Shown piece after piece: positions 10,100 through 19,604 of a stretch of 29,369 bases of DNA. The notes beneath the pieces are model-generated. The model was not told the DNA's origin and searched no databases. It saw nothing but the letters and a program-made list of their open reading frames with translations. Numbering within the stretch: the first letter of the stretch is position 1; every line of letters begins with the position of its first letter. The stretch lies in NCBI GenBank assembly GCA_048498995.1, contig JBEHWX010000075.1, positions 1-29,369 on the forward strand. Reading direction: 5' to 3'. The DNA is from JBEHWX01 sp048498995 (GTDB lineage: Bacteria; Bacteroidota; Ignavibacteria; OLB7). The position numbers and the translations under genes were made by a program.

Positions 10100-11071
10100 A
10101 TGAGCATCCTCAGAACGAACGGACGGCTTTCCGGACTCCTCGCCGGATCGCTCCTGCTTCTCCCGCTTCTGCTCCTGCTGACGGCCGGCCACGCCAGCGC
10201 CGACGGCCTTCCGAAGGCCGGGCACGCAACCTCCGAGGGGCTCTTCACGTTCGAGCCCGGCAAGGGCATCGTGCATGTCTACGGCGGCTGGGGGCGCACC
10301 AGCAGCTTCTACCGGACCGATGGGGACGTGCGGCTGTTCGATACCGTCGGCACGGTCTTTTCTGCCGGGCTCTTCGGCGTGACGGCCGACTACGGGCTGA
10401 TCGACGGCCTGGAGCTGAATCTCGACGTGCCGATCGGATATTTCTCGCTCTCCAGCGAGGAGCGCTTCCCGTCGCGGAGTATCTTCACGCCGGTCTACTT
10501 CGGCCTCGGCGCGACCTATCAGCTCAGCCGGCAGAAGCTGGTCACCTCGATCAGCACCATGGTGAAGATCCCCTCCGGGTTCCACCGGGGGATCTACGAC
10601 GATCCGGAGCATCCGACGTTCCTCAGCGACGGGTTCTTCCAGTGGACGAGCACGTTCAACTTCGGCTTCACCTACAAGCAGATCTGGATGAAGGGGATGG
10701 CCGGATACAACTTCCGGGACGAGGAGCCGGAGGATGAGGTCCTCTACGGCCTGGAGCTCGGGCTGTCGCGCGTGGAGGGGACCGGGATCTTCGTGACCGC
10801 GGGGGGCGTGATCTCCACCGCGGACGTCACGCAGCCGGCGCGCCCCTTCTATGCCGGGGCCTCCGGCAGTGCCGATGAGCTCGCCCGCTCCGATGGCGGC
10901 ACCGGGCGATTCAGCACGATCGACAGGGAGACCTATTTCGCAATCGGTGCCGGAGCCTTTGTCCATATCACGAACAACATCTCGCTCGACGGGCGCTACT
11001 CCGTCCGTCTGTTCGGACGGAACACGCTCAATCTTCAGACGGTTCTCCTCGGAGCCGGCTATACCTTCTGA
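10100..11071 (+). CDS. Outer-membrane beta-barrel protein
   Basis: A 323-residue protein with a signal peptide (residues 1 to about 34, hydrophobic LLAGSLLLLPLLLLLTAG, ending ASADG). A run of amphipathic beta-strands follows (IVHVYGGWGRTSSFY, LELNLDVPIGYFS, FNFGFTYKQIWMKGMAGYNF), and the protein ends in a strand with C-terminal Phe (LLGAGYTF). This pattern fits an integral outer-membrane barrel of about 12 strands. The ligand or transport role is not visible. The ATG at 10100 is used because the longer frame from 10040 adds a polar leader before the signal peptide. It follows the anti-sigma gene after a terminator and precedes another barrel-type gene by 64 bases, so it may be a target of the neighbouring sigma factor, which is inference. 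Confidence 0.85.
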   Translation: MSILRTNGRLSGLLAGSLLLLPLLLLLTAGHASADGLPKAGHATSEGLFTFEPGKGIVHVYGGWGRTSSFYRTDGDVRLFDTVGTVFSAGLFGVTADYGLIDGLELNLDVPIGYFSLSSEERFPSRSIFTPVYFGLGATYQLSRQKLVTSISTMVKIPSGFHRGIYDDPEHPTFLSDGFFQWTSTFNFGFTYKQIWMKGMAGYNFRDEEPEDEVLYGLELGLSRVEGTGIFVTAGGVISTADVTQPARPFYAGASGSADELARSDGGTGRFSTIDRETYFAIGAGAFVHITNNISLDGRYSVRLFGRNTLNLQTVLLGAGYTF

Positions 11072-11104
11072 GTCCCCGATCCGGCGCGCGCGCGCGGCGG
11101 TCCA

Positions 11105-11126
11105 GACGGTGGTCCGGGCCACCGTC
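11105..11126 (+). promoter_or_regulatory. Hairpin just before the start of the following gene
   Basis: GACGGTGG and CCACCGTC form a perfect 8-bp stem with loop TCCGGG. It ends nine bases before the ATG at 11136, covering the place where a ribosome would bind. It could be a translation-control hairpin or a weak terminator of the preceding gene; no U tract follows. Confidence 0.5.
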
Positions 11127-11135
11127 CGAACGGGG

Positions 11136-12680
11136 ATGATTCCGCTCCGGGCCTGCGCCCTCCTGCTTCTTCTTCTGCTGCTGCCGGCGAGCCTCCGCGG
11201 CCAGTCGCCGATCTCCACCTATCCGGACGAGCTCTACTCCGGGATGAACGTGGTGACGATCAGCGCGCGCAACGGCATCTCCTCCATCCAGTTCCTGCAG
11301 GGAGATCGCTCCCTCCCCTTCCGCACCGGCATCGAGACGCGGGACTTCCGGATCGTCAGCGGCCCGAGCGTGTTCCGCTGTCCCAAGACCGCCACCTTCC
11401 TCGTGCTGGTCAAGACGCAGAGCCGGCAGATCTCCCTCCGGCTGAGAGTACAGGACTGCCACGACAACATCCGCTATCTCAACTACGAGCTGAGCGACGT
11501 CTGGAACGTCACCCAGGAGAGCTTCGGGCTGATGCGGGTCGGGGAGCGGCGCTGCAAGGCCTTCTCGGTCTACAGCCGGGGTGGAAGCTTCGTGATCGAT
11601 TCGATCGCCAGCCCGTCGCGCGATTTCACGATCCGGCTCACCGGGGGGCGGCTGCCGCTCAGGATCTCCGGCTACACCGAATATTTCTACGACGTCTGCC
11701 ACACGGCGCGCGCGCCCGGACTGGTCAGGATGCCGATCCTGGTCTACCTGCGGCGCGATCAGCCGGCCGGCGGGCTCACCAACTTCATCGTGGCCGATAC
11801 GGCCGTGGTGCGGGTGGTGCCGGCCCCCCCTCCCCTGGCCTCGCGTCCGGCAAGGCCGGCGCCGAAGCGTCCGACCCCTCGGGTGAGGCCGGTGCCGCCG
11901 CCGGCCAGGCCGGATACCCCGGCGCCCCCGCCGCCGGAGATCGCGGAGGTGGCGCCGAGAGCGCCCCGTCCCGCCGAGCTGTCGGTGCCGGAGCCTCCGG
12001 TGGCCGGTTCCGGTGGGGAGCTTCTGCTCGTGGAGATCGAGCCGGCGCTCGAGGATCCGACGCCGTACCGGGAGATCGTGCTGCCGAACGCCCGTTCGAT
12101 AGGACGGGGGAAGGGATTCGTCGGCGTCTACGACGTGGCCGGAGTGCTTGCCGGGGTCGGGCTCACCGATCGGCTCTCGGCGATCGGTGGCGTGCTCTAC
12201 GCTCCCACGTCCCCCACGGGGACGGTGGCCGCGACCGTCGGCGGCAAGTACGAGTGGTATACCGAGGGATACCTCCGGAGCGCCGTCGGGCTGCATGCCG
12301 CCTACAGCCGGACCAGCACCTCCGTGGTCCGGCTGATGCTCCTCTACGGCACGGCGAGCTATGGCGATGACGACGGCCGCGCCACGGTCTCCGTCGGCTA
12401 TACGCTCCGCTCCCATTCGCCGGTCGAGGGGGAGCGGTACGATCGGCGGGCGGCGGTGCTGGCGATCGGCGGCGATCATCGCTTCGCGCGGCATTGGAAG
12501 ATCGTCGGCGAGGTGGCGCTTCTGCAGGATGCCGGCTACCAGCCGGGGGGAATCGCGCTCCGCTACTTCGGCGAGCGTCTGGCGATCGACGTGGGGCTGG
12601 CGCTGGCGCTGAAGGTCGACGGCGGGGCTGGCGCCGCGGTGCTTCCGATCCCGATCGTGACCGCGCTCTGGACCTGGTGA
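11136..12680 (+). CDS. Exported protein: Cys-containing N-terminal domain, Pro-rich linker, C-terminal beta-barrel-like domain
   Basis: A 514-residue protein not recognised as a named family. Residues 1-22 are a signal peptide (eight consecutive Leu, then ASLRGQ). Residues 23-225 form a globular, strand-rich domain with four cysteines (C81, C107, C139, C187) that could make two disulfides in the periplasm. Residues 228-290 are Pro/Ala/Arg-rich, probably an extended spacer that could reach across peptidoglycan. Residues about 325-514 are alternating amphipathic strands ending in an aromatic residue (TALWTW), consistent with an outer-membrane barrel. The ATG at 11136 begins the signal peptide. 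It lies 64 bases after another barrel gene, and a hairpin precedes the start. No function can be assigned. Confidence 0.82.
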   Translation: MIPLRACALLLLLLLLPASLRGQSPISTYPDELYSGMNVVTISARNGISSIQFLQGDRSLPFRTGIETRDFRIVSGPSVFRCPKTATFLVLVKTQSRQISLRLRVQDCHDNIRYLNYELSDVWNVTQESFGLMRVGERRCKAFSVYSRGGSFVIDSIASPSRDFTIRLTGGRLPLRISGYTEYFYDVCHTARAPGLVRMPILVYLRRDQPAGGLTNFIVADTAVVRVVPAPPPLASRPARPAPKRPTPRVRPVPPPARPDTPAPPPPEIAEVAPRAPRPAELSVPEPPVAGSGGELLLVEIEPALEDPTPYREIVLPNARSIGRGKGFVGVYDVAGVLAGVGLTDRLSAIGGVLYAPTSPTGTVAATVGGKYEWYTEGYLRSAVGLHAAYSRTSTSVVRLMLLYGTASYGDDDGRATVSVGYTLRSHSPVEGERYDRRAAVLAIGGDHRFARHWKIVGEVALLQDAGYQPGGIALRYFGERLAIDVGLALALKVDGGAGAAVLPIPIVTALWTW

Positions 12681-12750
12681 TCGCGAGCGCCCCGCGTCGA
12701 TAAGGATATCGGACGGCGCGGCGAGATCGCTCGATCGTGGCTTCAACGAA

Positions 12751-12785
12751 GAATGCCCGTTCCGCGTGAAGCGGAACGGGCATTC
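12751..12785 (-). terminator. Terminator between convergent genes (groEL side)
   Basis: A perfect 15-bp stem (GAATGCCCGTTCCGC and its complement) with a five-base loop. On the minus strand it is followed by TTCGTTG, a modest T-rich tail, so it mainly serves groEL. It may also stop the plus-strand gene ending at 12680. Confidence 0.85.
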
Positions 12786-12834
12786 GATCGTCTGCGGGGG
12801 GGAGCCCCCGGTCGAAACCCTGGCGGGCGTGGGA

Positions 12835-14466
<1,632 letters not shown>

Positions 14467-14555
14467 GGTCAGTACTTCTATGCGTTATTGGTTGAATGCA
14501 ATCTTCAGTTGAACGATCGGCCGCAAGGGAGCGATCGGCCTCGGGGAGAAGTCTC

Positions 14556-14843
14556 TTACGCGCAGATGGCGAAGATGTCCGACTCGCGCATGATCAGGTA
14601 GTCGACCTCGTCGATCGTCACCTCGGTGCCCGAGTACTTGCCGTACAGAACGCTGTCGCCGACCTTCACCGCCGGGGTCACCGTCTTGCCATCCTCGGTC
14701 ACCTTGCCCGGGCCGACGGCAATGACTTCACCACGCTGCGGCTTCTCCTTGGCGGTGTCCGGAATGATCAGACCACCCTTGGTCTTCTCCTCGGCGGCCG
14801 AGGGCTTTACGATCACGCGATCGTGGAGCGGTGTGAGGTTCAT
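14556..14843 (-). CDS. groES: Co-chaperonin GroES (Cpn10)
   Basis: The 95-residue 10-kDa co-chaperonin that caps the GroEL cavity. It begins MNLTPLHDRVIVKP, contains the mobile-loop region (EEKTKGGLIIPDTAKEKPQR, about 18-37) and the family motif VGDSVLYGKYSGTEV. The start has a strong AGGAG about 10 bases upstream. It is the first gene of the operon, and the leader carries the CIRCE operator. Confidence 0.99.
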   Translation of the reverse strand: MNLTPLHDRVIVKPSAAEEKTKGGLIIPDTAKEKPQRGEVIAVGPGKVTEDGKTVTPAVKVGDSVLYGKYSGTEVTIDEVDYLIMRESDIFAICA

Positions 14844-14892
14844 CGTTGCTTTCTCCTAAGGGATTAGTGTAGACGTTGATCAGCTTTCTCTA

Positions 14893-14919
14893 TTAGCACT
14901 CGCCGGAGGAGAGTGCTAA
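14893..14919 (-). promoter_or_regulatory. CIRCE operator (HrcA binding site)
   Basis: TTAGCACTC, nine bases, GAGTGCTAA is an exact match to the CIRCE consensus. It sits at the expected transcription start of groES, so HrcA repression released by heat is expected. The hrcA gene is not in the window. Confidence 0.97.
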
Positions 14920-14928
14920 AACCGGGCG

Positions 14929-14960
14929 CAAATATAGCGCGCCACGCGCGCCGTTGTCAA
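14929..14960 (-). promoter_or_regulatory. groES promoter
   Basis: On the minus strand TTGACA (14955-14960) is followed after 18 bases by TATATTTG (14929-14936). The -7 box matches the Bacteroidota TAnnTTTG consensus exactly, and the -35 also suits a classical sigma-70. CIRCE begins 9 bases downstream. Confidence 0.85.
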
Positions 14961-15061
14961 GCGGTCGGGCCGCCGTGCATCGTTGGTTACATACTCTTGA
15001 TCCCGACGCGGAAAGGCCGGATTTGTCGGGATTCCGGGGAGATTTCCCCGATCGGAGGACT

Positions 15062-15994
15062 TCAGAAGCGGAAACCGACGCCGCCGGAGATCGCCACGCC
15101 GCCGGTCTGCTGGCCGATCATCGTCGGCAGATTGTAGAGAACGTCGGCGGTCACCACCGTGGAGGCCACCGGAAACAGCTCCGCGCGCAGCCCGATCGGG
15201 ATCGTGATCAGCGAGGTCTGGCTCGGCACGAACAGCGACAGATCCACCCCCGCCTTCACCCCGATCGACAGGCGCGAGCTGAGCGAGAAGATGAAGTTGT
15301 TGTCGATCCGGAGCGTGTTGGTGTGCGGGGAGTCCCGAAGGCCGATCTGGACCGCGAAGTCCTGCGTGTAGGTGAAGCTCCAGTCCTCGGCCGGCGTGTA
15401 GGCGACGTGGTTCCGGATCTGGAGGAAGTCGTCGACCGTGCCGGCCCGCTCCCGCTCCGAGCGGCGGTAGGCCAGCCGCGTCAGCAGATAGGTGCGCTGG
15501 CTGGTCCAGTAGGCGGTCTGCGGCCCGACCTCGATGTCGGTGACCATCTCCCCGTCCGGCAGCTCGTTGCGCGTGTAGCTGGCCGCGCCGCCGAGCCCCC
15601 ACGGTCCGCCGATCGTCTTGATCCCCTCGGCCAGCACCAGCAGTCCCCGGTCGGCGATCGCCAGCTCCCGGTTCGGTTGGTAGCCGACGGTGCCGTGCAG
15701 AAACGTCAGCGGGCCGACGATCTCCTCGCCGAAGAGGGAGCGATGCCGGCTGTCGTGCAGGCGGTCGGAGCCGTAGAGGTAGAGGTCGAGATTGAAGCCG
15801 GAGGCGGCCTCCAGCCCCGGCGCCGTGCGAAGGCTCGCCGAGAACCGGATCTCCCGGCTGAACGCCGTGGTCGGGCCGATCGTATCGGCCTGCTGCGCGC
15901 TCAGCCTTGCCGGGCACGGCAGACAGAGGAGCGCGGCCGTGCCGAGCGCGGCGATGGCCGCGGAGATCGAACGATCTGCGGATGAATGCTTCAT
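15062..15994 (-). CDS. Outer-membrane beta-barrel protein
   Basis: A 310-residue protein with a signal peptide (residues 1 to about 34, ending ARLSAQ) and then repeated amphipathic strands (FNLDLYLYGSDRL, TYLLTRLAYRRSERE, WSFTYTQDFAVQIGLR, LSIGVKAGVDLSLF). The C-terminal strand ends in Phe (ISGGVGFRF), the outer-membrane assembly signal. The substrate is unknown. It stands alone between the groES promoter region and a repeat-rich gap. A small stem (CGGGGA/TCCCCG at 15035-15050) follows its stop but lacks a U tail. Confidence 0.83.
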   Translation of the reverse strand: MKHSSADRSISAAIAALGTAALLCLPCPARLSAQQADTIGPTTAFSREIRFSASLRTAPGLEAASGFNLDLYLYGSDRLHDSRHRSLFGEEIVGPLTFLHGTVGYQPNRELAIADRGLLVLAEGIKTIGGPWGLGGAASYTRNELPDGEMVTDIEVGPQTAYWTSQRTYLLTRLAYRRSERERAGTVDDFLQIRNHVAYTPAEDWSFTYTQDFAVQIGLRDSPHTNTLRIDNNFIFSLSSRLSIGVKAGVDLSLFVPSQTSLITIPIGLRAELFPVASTVVTADVLYNLPTMIGQQTGGVAISGGVGFRF

Positions 15995-16104
15995 CGGTAG
16001 GGTATCATCCTCTGTACGGTCGAACCAAGGACTGGAGCGGAAGCGTGAGAAAGGGGGCGTCCGAGTGATATCAATTCCGATGCCACAACATCCTGAACTC
16101 CACG

Positions 16105-16138
16105 TGATCCCGAATCGGGCATGATCCCGAACCGGGCG
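16105..16138. repeat. 17-bp imperfect direct repeat pair
   Basis: TGATCCCGAATCGGGCA is followed directly by TGATCCCGAACCGGGCG, with two mismatches. Each copy contains the inverted repeat CCCGA(A)TCGGG. It lies next to the 15-bp array, upstream of the 15994 gene start. Confidence 0.8.
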
Positions 16139-16160
16139 CGATCTCTCTCGAGCCGCGCGG

Positions 16161-16235
16161 GAAGATCGCGAGGCGGAAGATCGCGAGGCGGAAGATCGCG
16201 AGGCGGAAGATCGCGAGGCGGAAGATCGCGAGGCG
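16161..16235. repeat. Tandem array, five copies of a 15-bp unit
   Basis: Five exact copies of GAAGATCGCGAGGCG lie 15 bases past the stop of the ABC permease gene. The period is a multiple of three. On the minus strand one frame would read RLAIF repeats, but no gene supports that frame. Confidence 0.95.
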
Positions 16236-16249
16236 GGGAGATCGGCTCC

Positions 16250-17143
16250 TCAGCGCTCGGATGCTCCCCGGCCGAGAAGCCTGAACTGCACCAGGGAGAC
16301 GGCCAGGATCAGGAGGAAGGCGACGTAGGCGATCGCCGATGCGTAGCCCATCATGTCGGCCCGGTCGAAGGCGTTCTCGAAGACCTCGTAGACGAGCGTG
16401 GTCGTGGAGTTGAGCGGTCCCCCCTTGGTCATCACGTAGACCTCGGTGAAGACCTGGAAGGAGCGGATGGTGTTGATCACCACCACGAAGAGGATCATCG
16501 GCCGGAGGCCGGGGAGGGTGACGCGGGTGAACTGCGTCCAGGCCGAGGCGCCGTCGATGTCGGCCGCCTCGTAGAGCTCCGCCGGGATCGTCTGCAGCGC
16601 GGCCAGGAAGAGCACCACGTAGTAGCCGATCGCGATCCAGACGTCCATCGCCATGATCGCCGGCAGCGCCGTGGAGGTGTTCTGCAGCCAGCCGTCGGAG
16701 GGGCCGCTCATCCCGACCATCGACAGAAGCATATTCAGGTAGCCGTCGCGCGCGTAGAGGTTGGTGAAGATCAGCGAGAGGACGACGATCGAGGTCACCG
16801 ACGGGATGAAGTAGCCGGCGCGGTAGAGGCCGCGCCAGGCGATCTTCCGGTTGAGCATCACCGCCAGCAGGAGCGCGAAGATCGTGGTGAAGGGGATGGT
16901 GCCGACCACGAAGATGAGCGTGTTCCGGAGCGCCGCCCAGAACACCTCGTCGTGGAGCAGACGCTGATAGTTGCCGAGGCCGATCCAGGTGGTCTCGTTG
17001 CTCAGCGTGCTGTAGCGGGTAAAGCTCAGGTAGAACGAGTGGAGCAGCGGATAGAGCCAGAAGATCCCGAGCGTGAGGAGCCAGGGGGCCAGGAAGGTCC
17101 AGGTGATGACCGGTTTTTCGAGGGTAAGCTGTTTGGCTCGCAC
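16250..17143 (-). CDS. Sugar-type ABC transporter permease (MalF/UgpA-like)
   Basis: A 297-residue inner-membrane permease subunit of a binding-protein-dependent importer, of the carbohydrate uptake type (CUT1). About six hydrophobic helices are present. The EAA loop that contacts the ATPase is clear at about 192-215 (EAADIDGASAWTQF, then LPGLRP), and IGLGNYQRL near residue 54 is typical of the first permease. A GTG start at 17143 is used; GAGAG lies four bases before it. The second permease, ATPase and binding protein expected in this system are all absent from the window. It follows ligA by 85 bases on the same strand. The transported sugar is unknown. Confidence 0.92.
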   Translation of the reverse strand: MRAKQLTLEKPVITWTFLAPWLLTLGIFWLYPLLHSFYLSFTRYSTLSNETTWIGLGNYQRLLHDEVFWAALRNTLIFVVGTIPFTTIFALLLAVMLNRKIAWRGLYRAGYFIPSVTSIVVLSLIFTNLYARDGYLNMLLSMVGMSGPSDGWLQNTSTALPAIMAMDVWIAIGYYVVLFLAALQTIPAELYEAADIDGASAWTQFTRVTLPGLRPMILFVVVINTIRSFQVFTEVYVMTKGGPLNSTTTLVYEVFENAFDRADMMGYASAIAYVAFLLILAVSLVQFRLLGRGASER

Positions 17144-17228
17144 TGTCTCTCACGGACGATGATCCCCCGGCGCGGTCCGTCGGTCGGCCCGCCTCCGGTG
17201 GGGAAATGTTCTGACGACGCTCTCTCGG

Positions 17229-19274
17229 CTACTCCCCTTCCGTCTCCATCCCGACCATCCGTCGGAACTCCGCCTCATCGATCACGGCCACGCCGAGCTG
17301 CTGCGCCTTGGCGAGCTTCGAGCCGGCCTCGTCGCCGGCCAGGAGAAAGTCGGTCTTCTTGCTCACGCTGGAGGTCACCTTCCCTCCCCGCTCCATGATG
17401 ATCTGCGAGGCCTCCTCCCGGGTGAATCCGGGGAGGGTGCCGGTGAGCACGAAGGTCTTGCCGGCCACCGGGGAATCGCTCTCGGCCGGCGGCGGCTTGG
17501 GAGGACCTTCCATGGCCACGCCGGAGCGGCGGAGTCGCTCCACCAGCTCCCGGTTCCCCTCGTCGGAGAAGAACCGGACCACCGACTCGCCGATGTGCGG
17601 GCCGATCTCGTTGACCCTCGTCAGCTCCTCGAGCGTCGCGGCCAGGAGCAGATCGATGGTGTTGAACTCCAGGGCGAGGATGCGGGCCACGGCCGCGCCG
17701 ACATGGCGGATGCCGAGGCCGTAGATCACCCGGAAGAAGGGGCGAGCCTTGCTCTCCTCGATGCCGTTGAGCAGGTTCTCGGCCGAGCGCTCCCCCCACC
17801 GGTTGAGCGCCGCGATCTCCTCGCGCCGGGCGGCCAGATCGTAGATGTCCGCGTAGTTGTGGAGCCAGCCGAGGTTGACGAACTGATCGACCACCTTCTC
17901 GCCGAGCCCCTCGATATCCATCGCGGCCCGGGAGGCGAAATGCTCGATGCGCCCGCGGATCTGCCAGGGGCACTCGGCGTGCTCGCAGTAGTGGCTGGCC
18001 TCCCCCTCCGGACGGTGCAGCGGCGTGCCGAGCGGGCAGGGGCAGGTGGCCGGATAGACGTAGGGCTCCGAATCGGCCGGACGGGCGGCGACCACCACCT
18101 CGTTCACCTTCGGGATCACGTCGCCCCCCTTCTCGATCACCACCAGGTCGTTGATCCGGATATCCTTGTCGTTGATATAGTCTTCGTTGTTGAGCGTGGC
18201 GCGGCGCACGGTGGAGCCGGCCAGGAACACCGGCTCGAGCTCCGCCACCGGCGTCACCCGTCCCAGGCGTCCCACCTGCAGGGTGATGCCGTTGAGCCTG
18301 GTTTCGGCCGTGTGCGCCTCGAACTTGTAGGCGATGGCCCAGCGGGGGGATTTCGAGATGGTGCCGAGCCGCTCCTGCTGCGCCAGCGAATCCACCTTCA
18401 CCACCACGCCGTCGATCTGATACGGAAGGCCGTCGCGGCTCCGCTCCACCTCGGCGCAGTAGGCCAGCACATCGTCGATCGTGTCGCAGATGCGCCAGGT
18501 GGGATTGACCCGGAAGCCGAGCGCCGAGAGCAGCTCGAGGTTGCGCGACTGGCACTCCAGCGGCTGGGTATCCGCCTCCAGATAATAGAGGTAGGCGCGG
18601 AGCGGTCGGGCGGCCACGGTCTTCGGATCGAGGAGCTTGAGGGTGCCGGCGGTCGAGTTGCGGGGATTGGCGAAGGTTTTCTCCCCGGCCAGCTCCCGCT
18701 CGGCGTTCATCGCCTCGAAGTCCGCCACCTCCATGAACACCTCGCCGCGCACCTCGAAGCTCCCGAGCGGCGCGCCGTCGACCTCCACCGGGCGCACCTT
18801 CAGCGGGATGCTCCGGATGGTCTTGATGTTCGCGGTGATCTCATCCCCCTGTTCGCCGTTGCCGCGCGTGGCGCCGCGGAGCAGCCGGCCGTTCTCGTAG
18901 ACCAGACTGACGGCCACGCCGTCGATCTTCATCTCCGCGGTGTAGCGGTAGGGCTCGTCGCCGAGCCGCTCCCTGACGCGGCGGTCGAACTCGCGGACTT
19001 CCTCCTCGGTATAGGTGTTGGCCAGCGAGAGCATCGGGCGCCGGTGCACCACGGCGGCGAAGCCCCCGGACAGGTCGGAGCCGACCCGCTGCGTCGGGGA
19101 CTCGGGGGAAACCAGCTCCGGATACTCCGTCTCGAGGGCCACCAGCTCGGCCAGCATGGCGTCGAACTCGCGGTCGCTCACGCTCGGCGTGTTGAGGATG
19201 TAGTACCGGTAATTATGCTCGTTGATGGCCTCGCGGAGCTGTTCGACGCGCTTGGCCACGGGGGAAGCGGGCAT
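17229..19274 (-). CDS. ligA: NAD-dependent DNA ligase LigA
   Basis: A 681-residue ligase that seals nicks using NAD, essential in replication and repair. Domain Ia takes residues about 1-70, adenylation about 71-320 with the AMP-accepting lysine in KIDG (116-119), the OB fold about 325-400, a zinc finger (C411, C413, C430, C435), HhH repeats about 440-590, and a C-terminal BRCT domain about 600-675 (GKTFVLTGTLPGFTREEA). The first zinc pair is C-x-C rather than the usual C-x2-C. The ATG at 19274 is used; an in-frame TTG at 19313 lies inside the predicted -7 promoter box, so it is excluded. Confidence 0.98.
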   Translation of the reverse strand: MPASPVAKRVEQLREAINEHNYRYYILNTPSVSDREFDAMLAELVALETEYPELVSPESPTQRVGSDLSGGFAAVVHRRPMLSLANTYTEEEVREFDRRVRERLGDEPYRYTAEMKIDGVAVSLVYENGRLLRGATRGNGEQGDEITANIKTIRSIPLKVRPVEVDGAPLGSFEVRGEVFMEVADFEAMNAERELAGEKTFANPRNSTAGTLKLLDPKTVAARPLRAYLYYLEADTQPLECQSRNLELLSALGFRVNPTWRICDTIDDVLAYCAEVERSRDGLPYQIDGVVVKVDSLAQQERLGTISKSPRWAIAYKFEAHTAETRLNGITLQVGRLGRVTPVAELEPVFLAGSTVRRATLNNEDYINDKDIRINDLVVIEKGGDVIPKVNEVVVAARPADSEPYVYPATCPCPLGTPLHRPEGEASHYCEHAECPWQIRGRIEHFASRAAMDIEGLGEKVVDQFVNLGWLHNYADIYDLAARREEIAALNRWGERSAENLLNGIEESKARPFFRVIYGLGIRHVGAAVARILALEFNTIDLLLAATLEELTRVNEIGPHIGESVVRFFSDEGNRELVERLRRSGVAMEGPPKPPPAESDSPVAGKTFVLTGTLPGFTREEASQIIMERGGKVTSSVSKKTDFLLAGDEAGSKLAKAQQLGVAVIDEAEFRRMVGMETEGE

Positions 19275-19310
19275 GACGGCCAGAAGAAGTGAGAGTGGAT
19301 ACGATGCCGG

Positions 19311-19318
19311 CAAAGATA
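19311..19318 (-). promoter_or_regulatory. ligA -7 promoter element
   Basis: TATCTTTG on the minus strand matches TAnnTTTG exactly, 36 bases before the ligA ATG. No good -33 box is seen 19-21 bases upstream in the very GC-rich sequence. Confidence 0.55.
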
Positions 19319-19525
19319 CGGGGCGCGCCCCGGCGGGGAGCCCCGCGAAAAGGAGCGGAATGGTAAGATTCTTTCACCTCCCGCACAAGCTCGCGGCACC
19401 CTCGGGGGAGCCCCGTCCGGGAGATGCCGAGGGAGCTCCGACCGGGCGGATCGGGCCGGCTCGGGTCCGGCGGACGCCCCCGGGCGCCCGGCGCGGATTG
19501 TCCCGGGGGGGCGTGAACTTCCCCC

Positions 19526-19556
19526 TTTGCCCGATTGTGGCGGTTCCGTACATTTA
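19526..19556 (+). promoter_or_regulatory. secG promoter, Bacteroidota type
   Basis: TTTG (19526-19529), exactly 19 bases, TACATTTA (19549-19556). The -33 box is perfect and the -7 box differs at one position, with the consensus spacing. The expected leader is about 42 bases. Confidence 0.85.
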
Positions 19557-19604
19557 TCGCCTTTCGTAGAACGCCAATCTTTCATCATTCGCTAGTCGAC
19601 TCAC

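Larger units (their letters stand above)
19275..19604. other. Gene-free divergent promoter region, ligA/secG
   Basis: These 330 bases hold the ligA and secG promoters at their two ends. Between them is very GC-rich sequence with short inverted repeats (for example GGGGAGCCCC near 19336) and no coding frame I would support. Confidence 0.6.

Noticed and set aside
16071..16250. RLAIF pentapeptide repeats encoded by the 15-bp array on the minus strand
   Set aside because: They lie in a frame different from the permease and after its stop, with no start or ribosome site of their own.
17595..19292. A 565-codon plus-strand frame antisense to ligA
   Set aside because: It has no recognisable domain and a His/Asp/Leu/Arg-rich composition typical of a shadow of the ligA reading frame.
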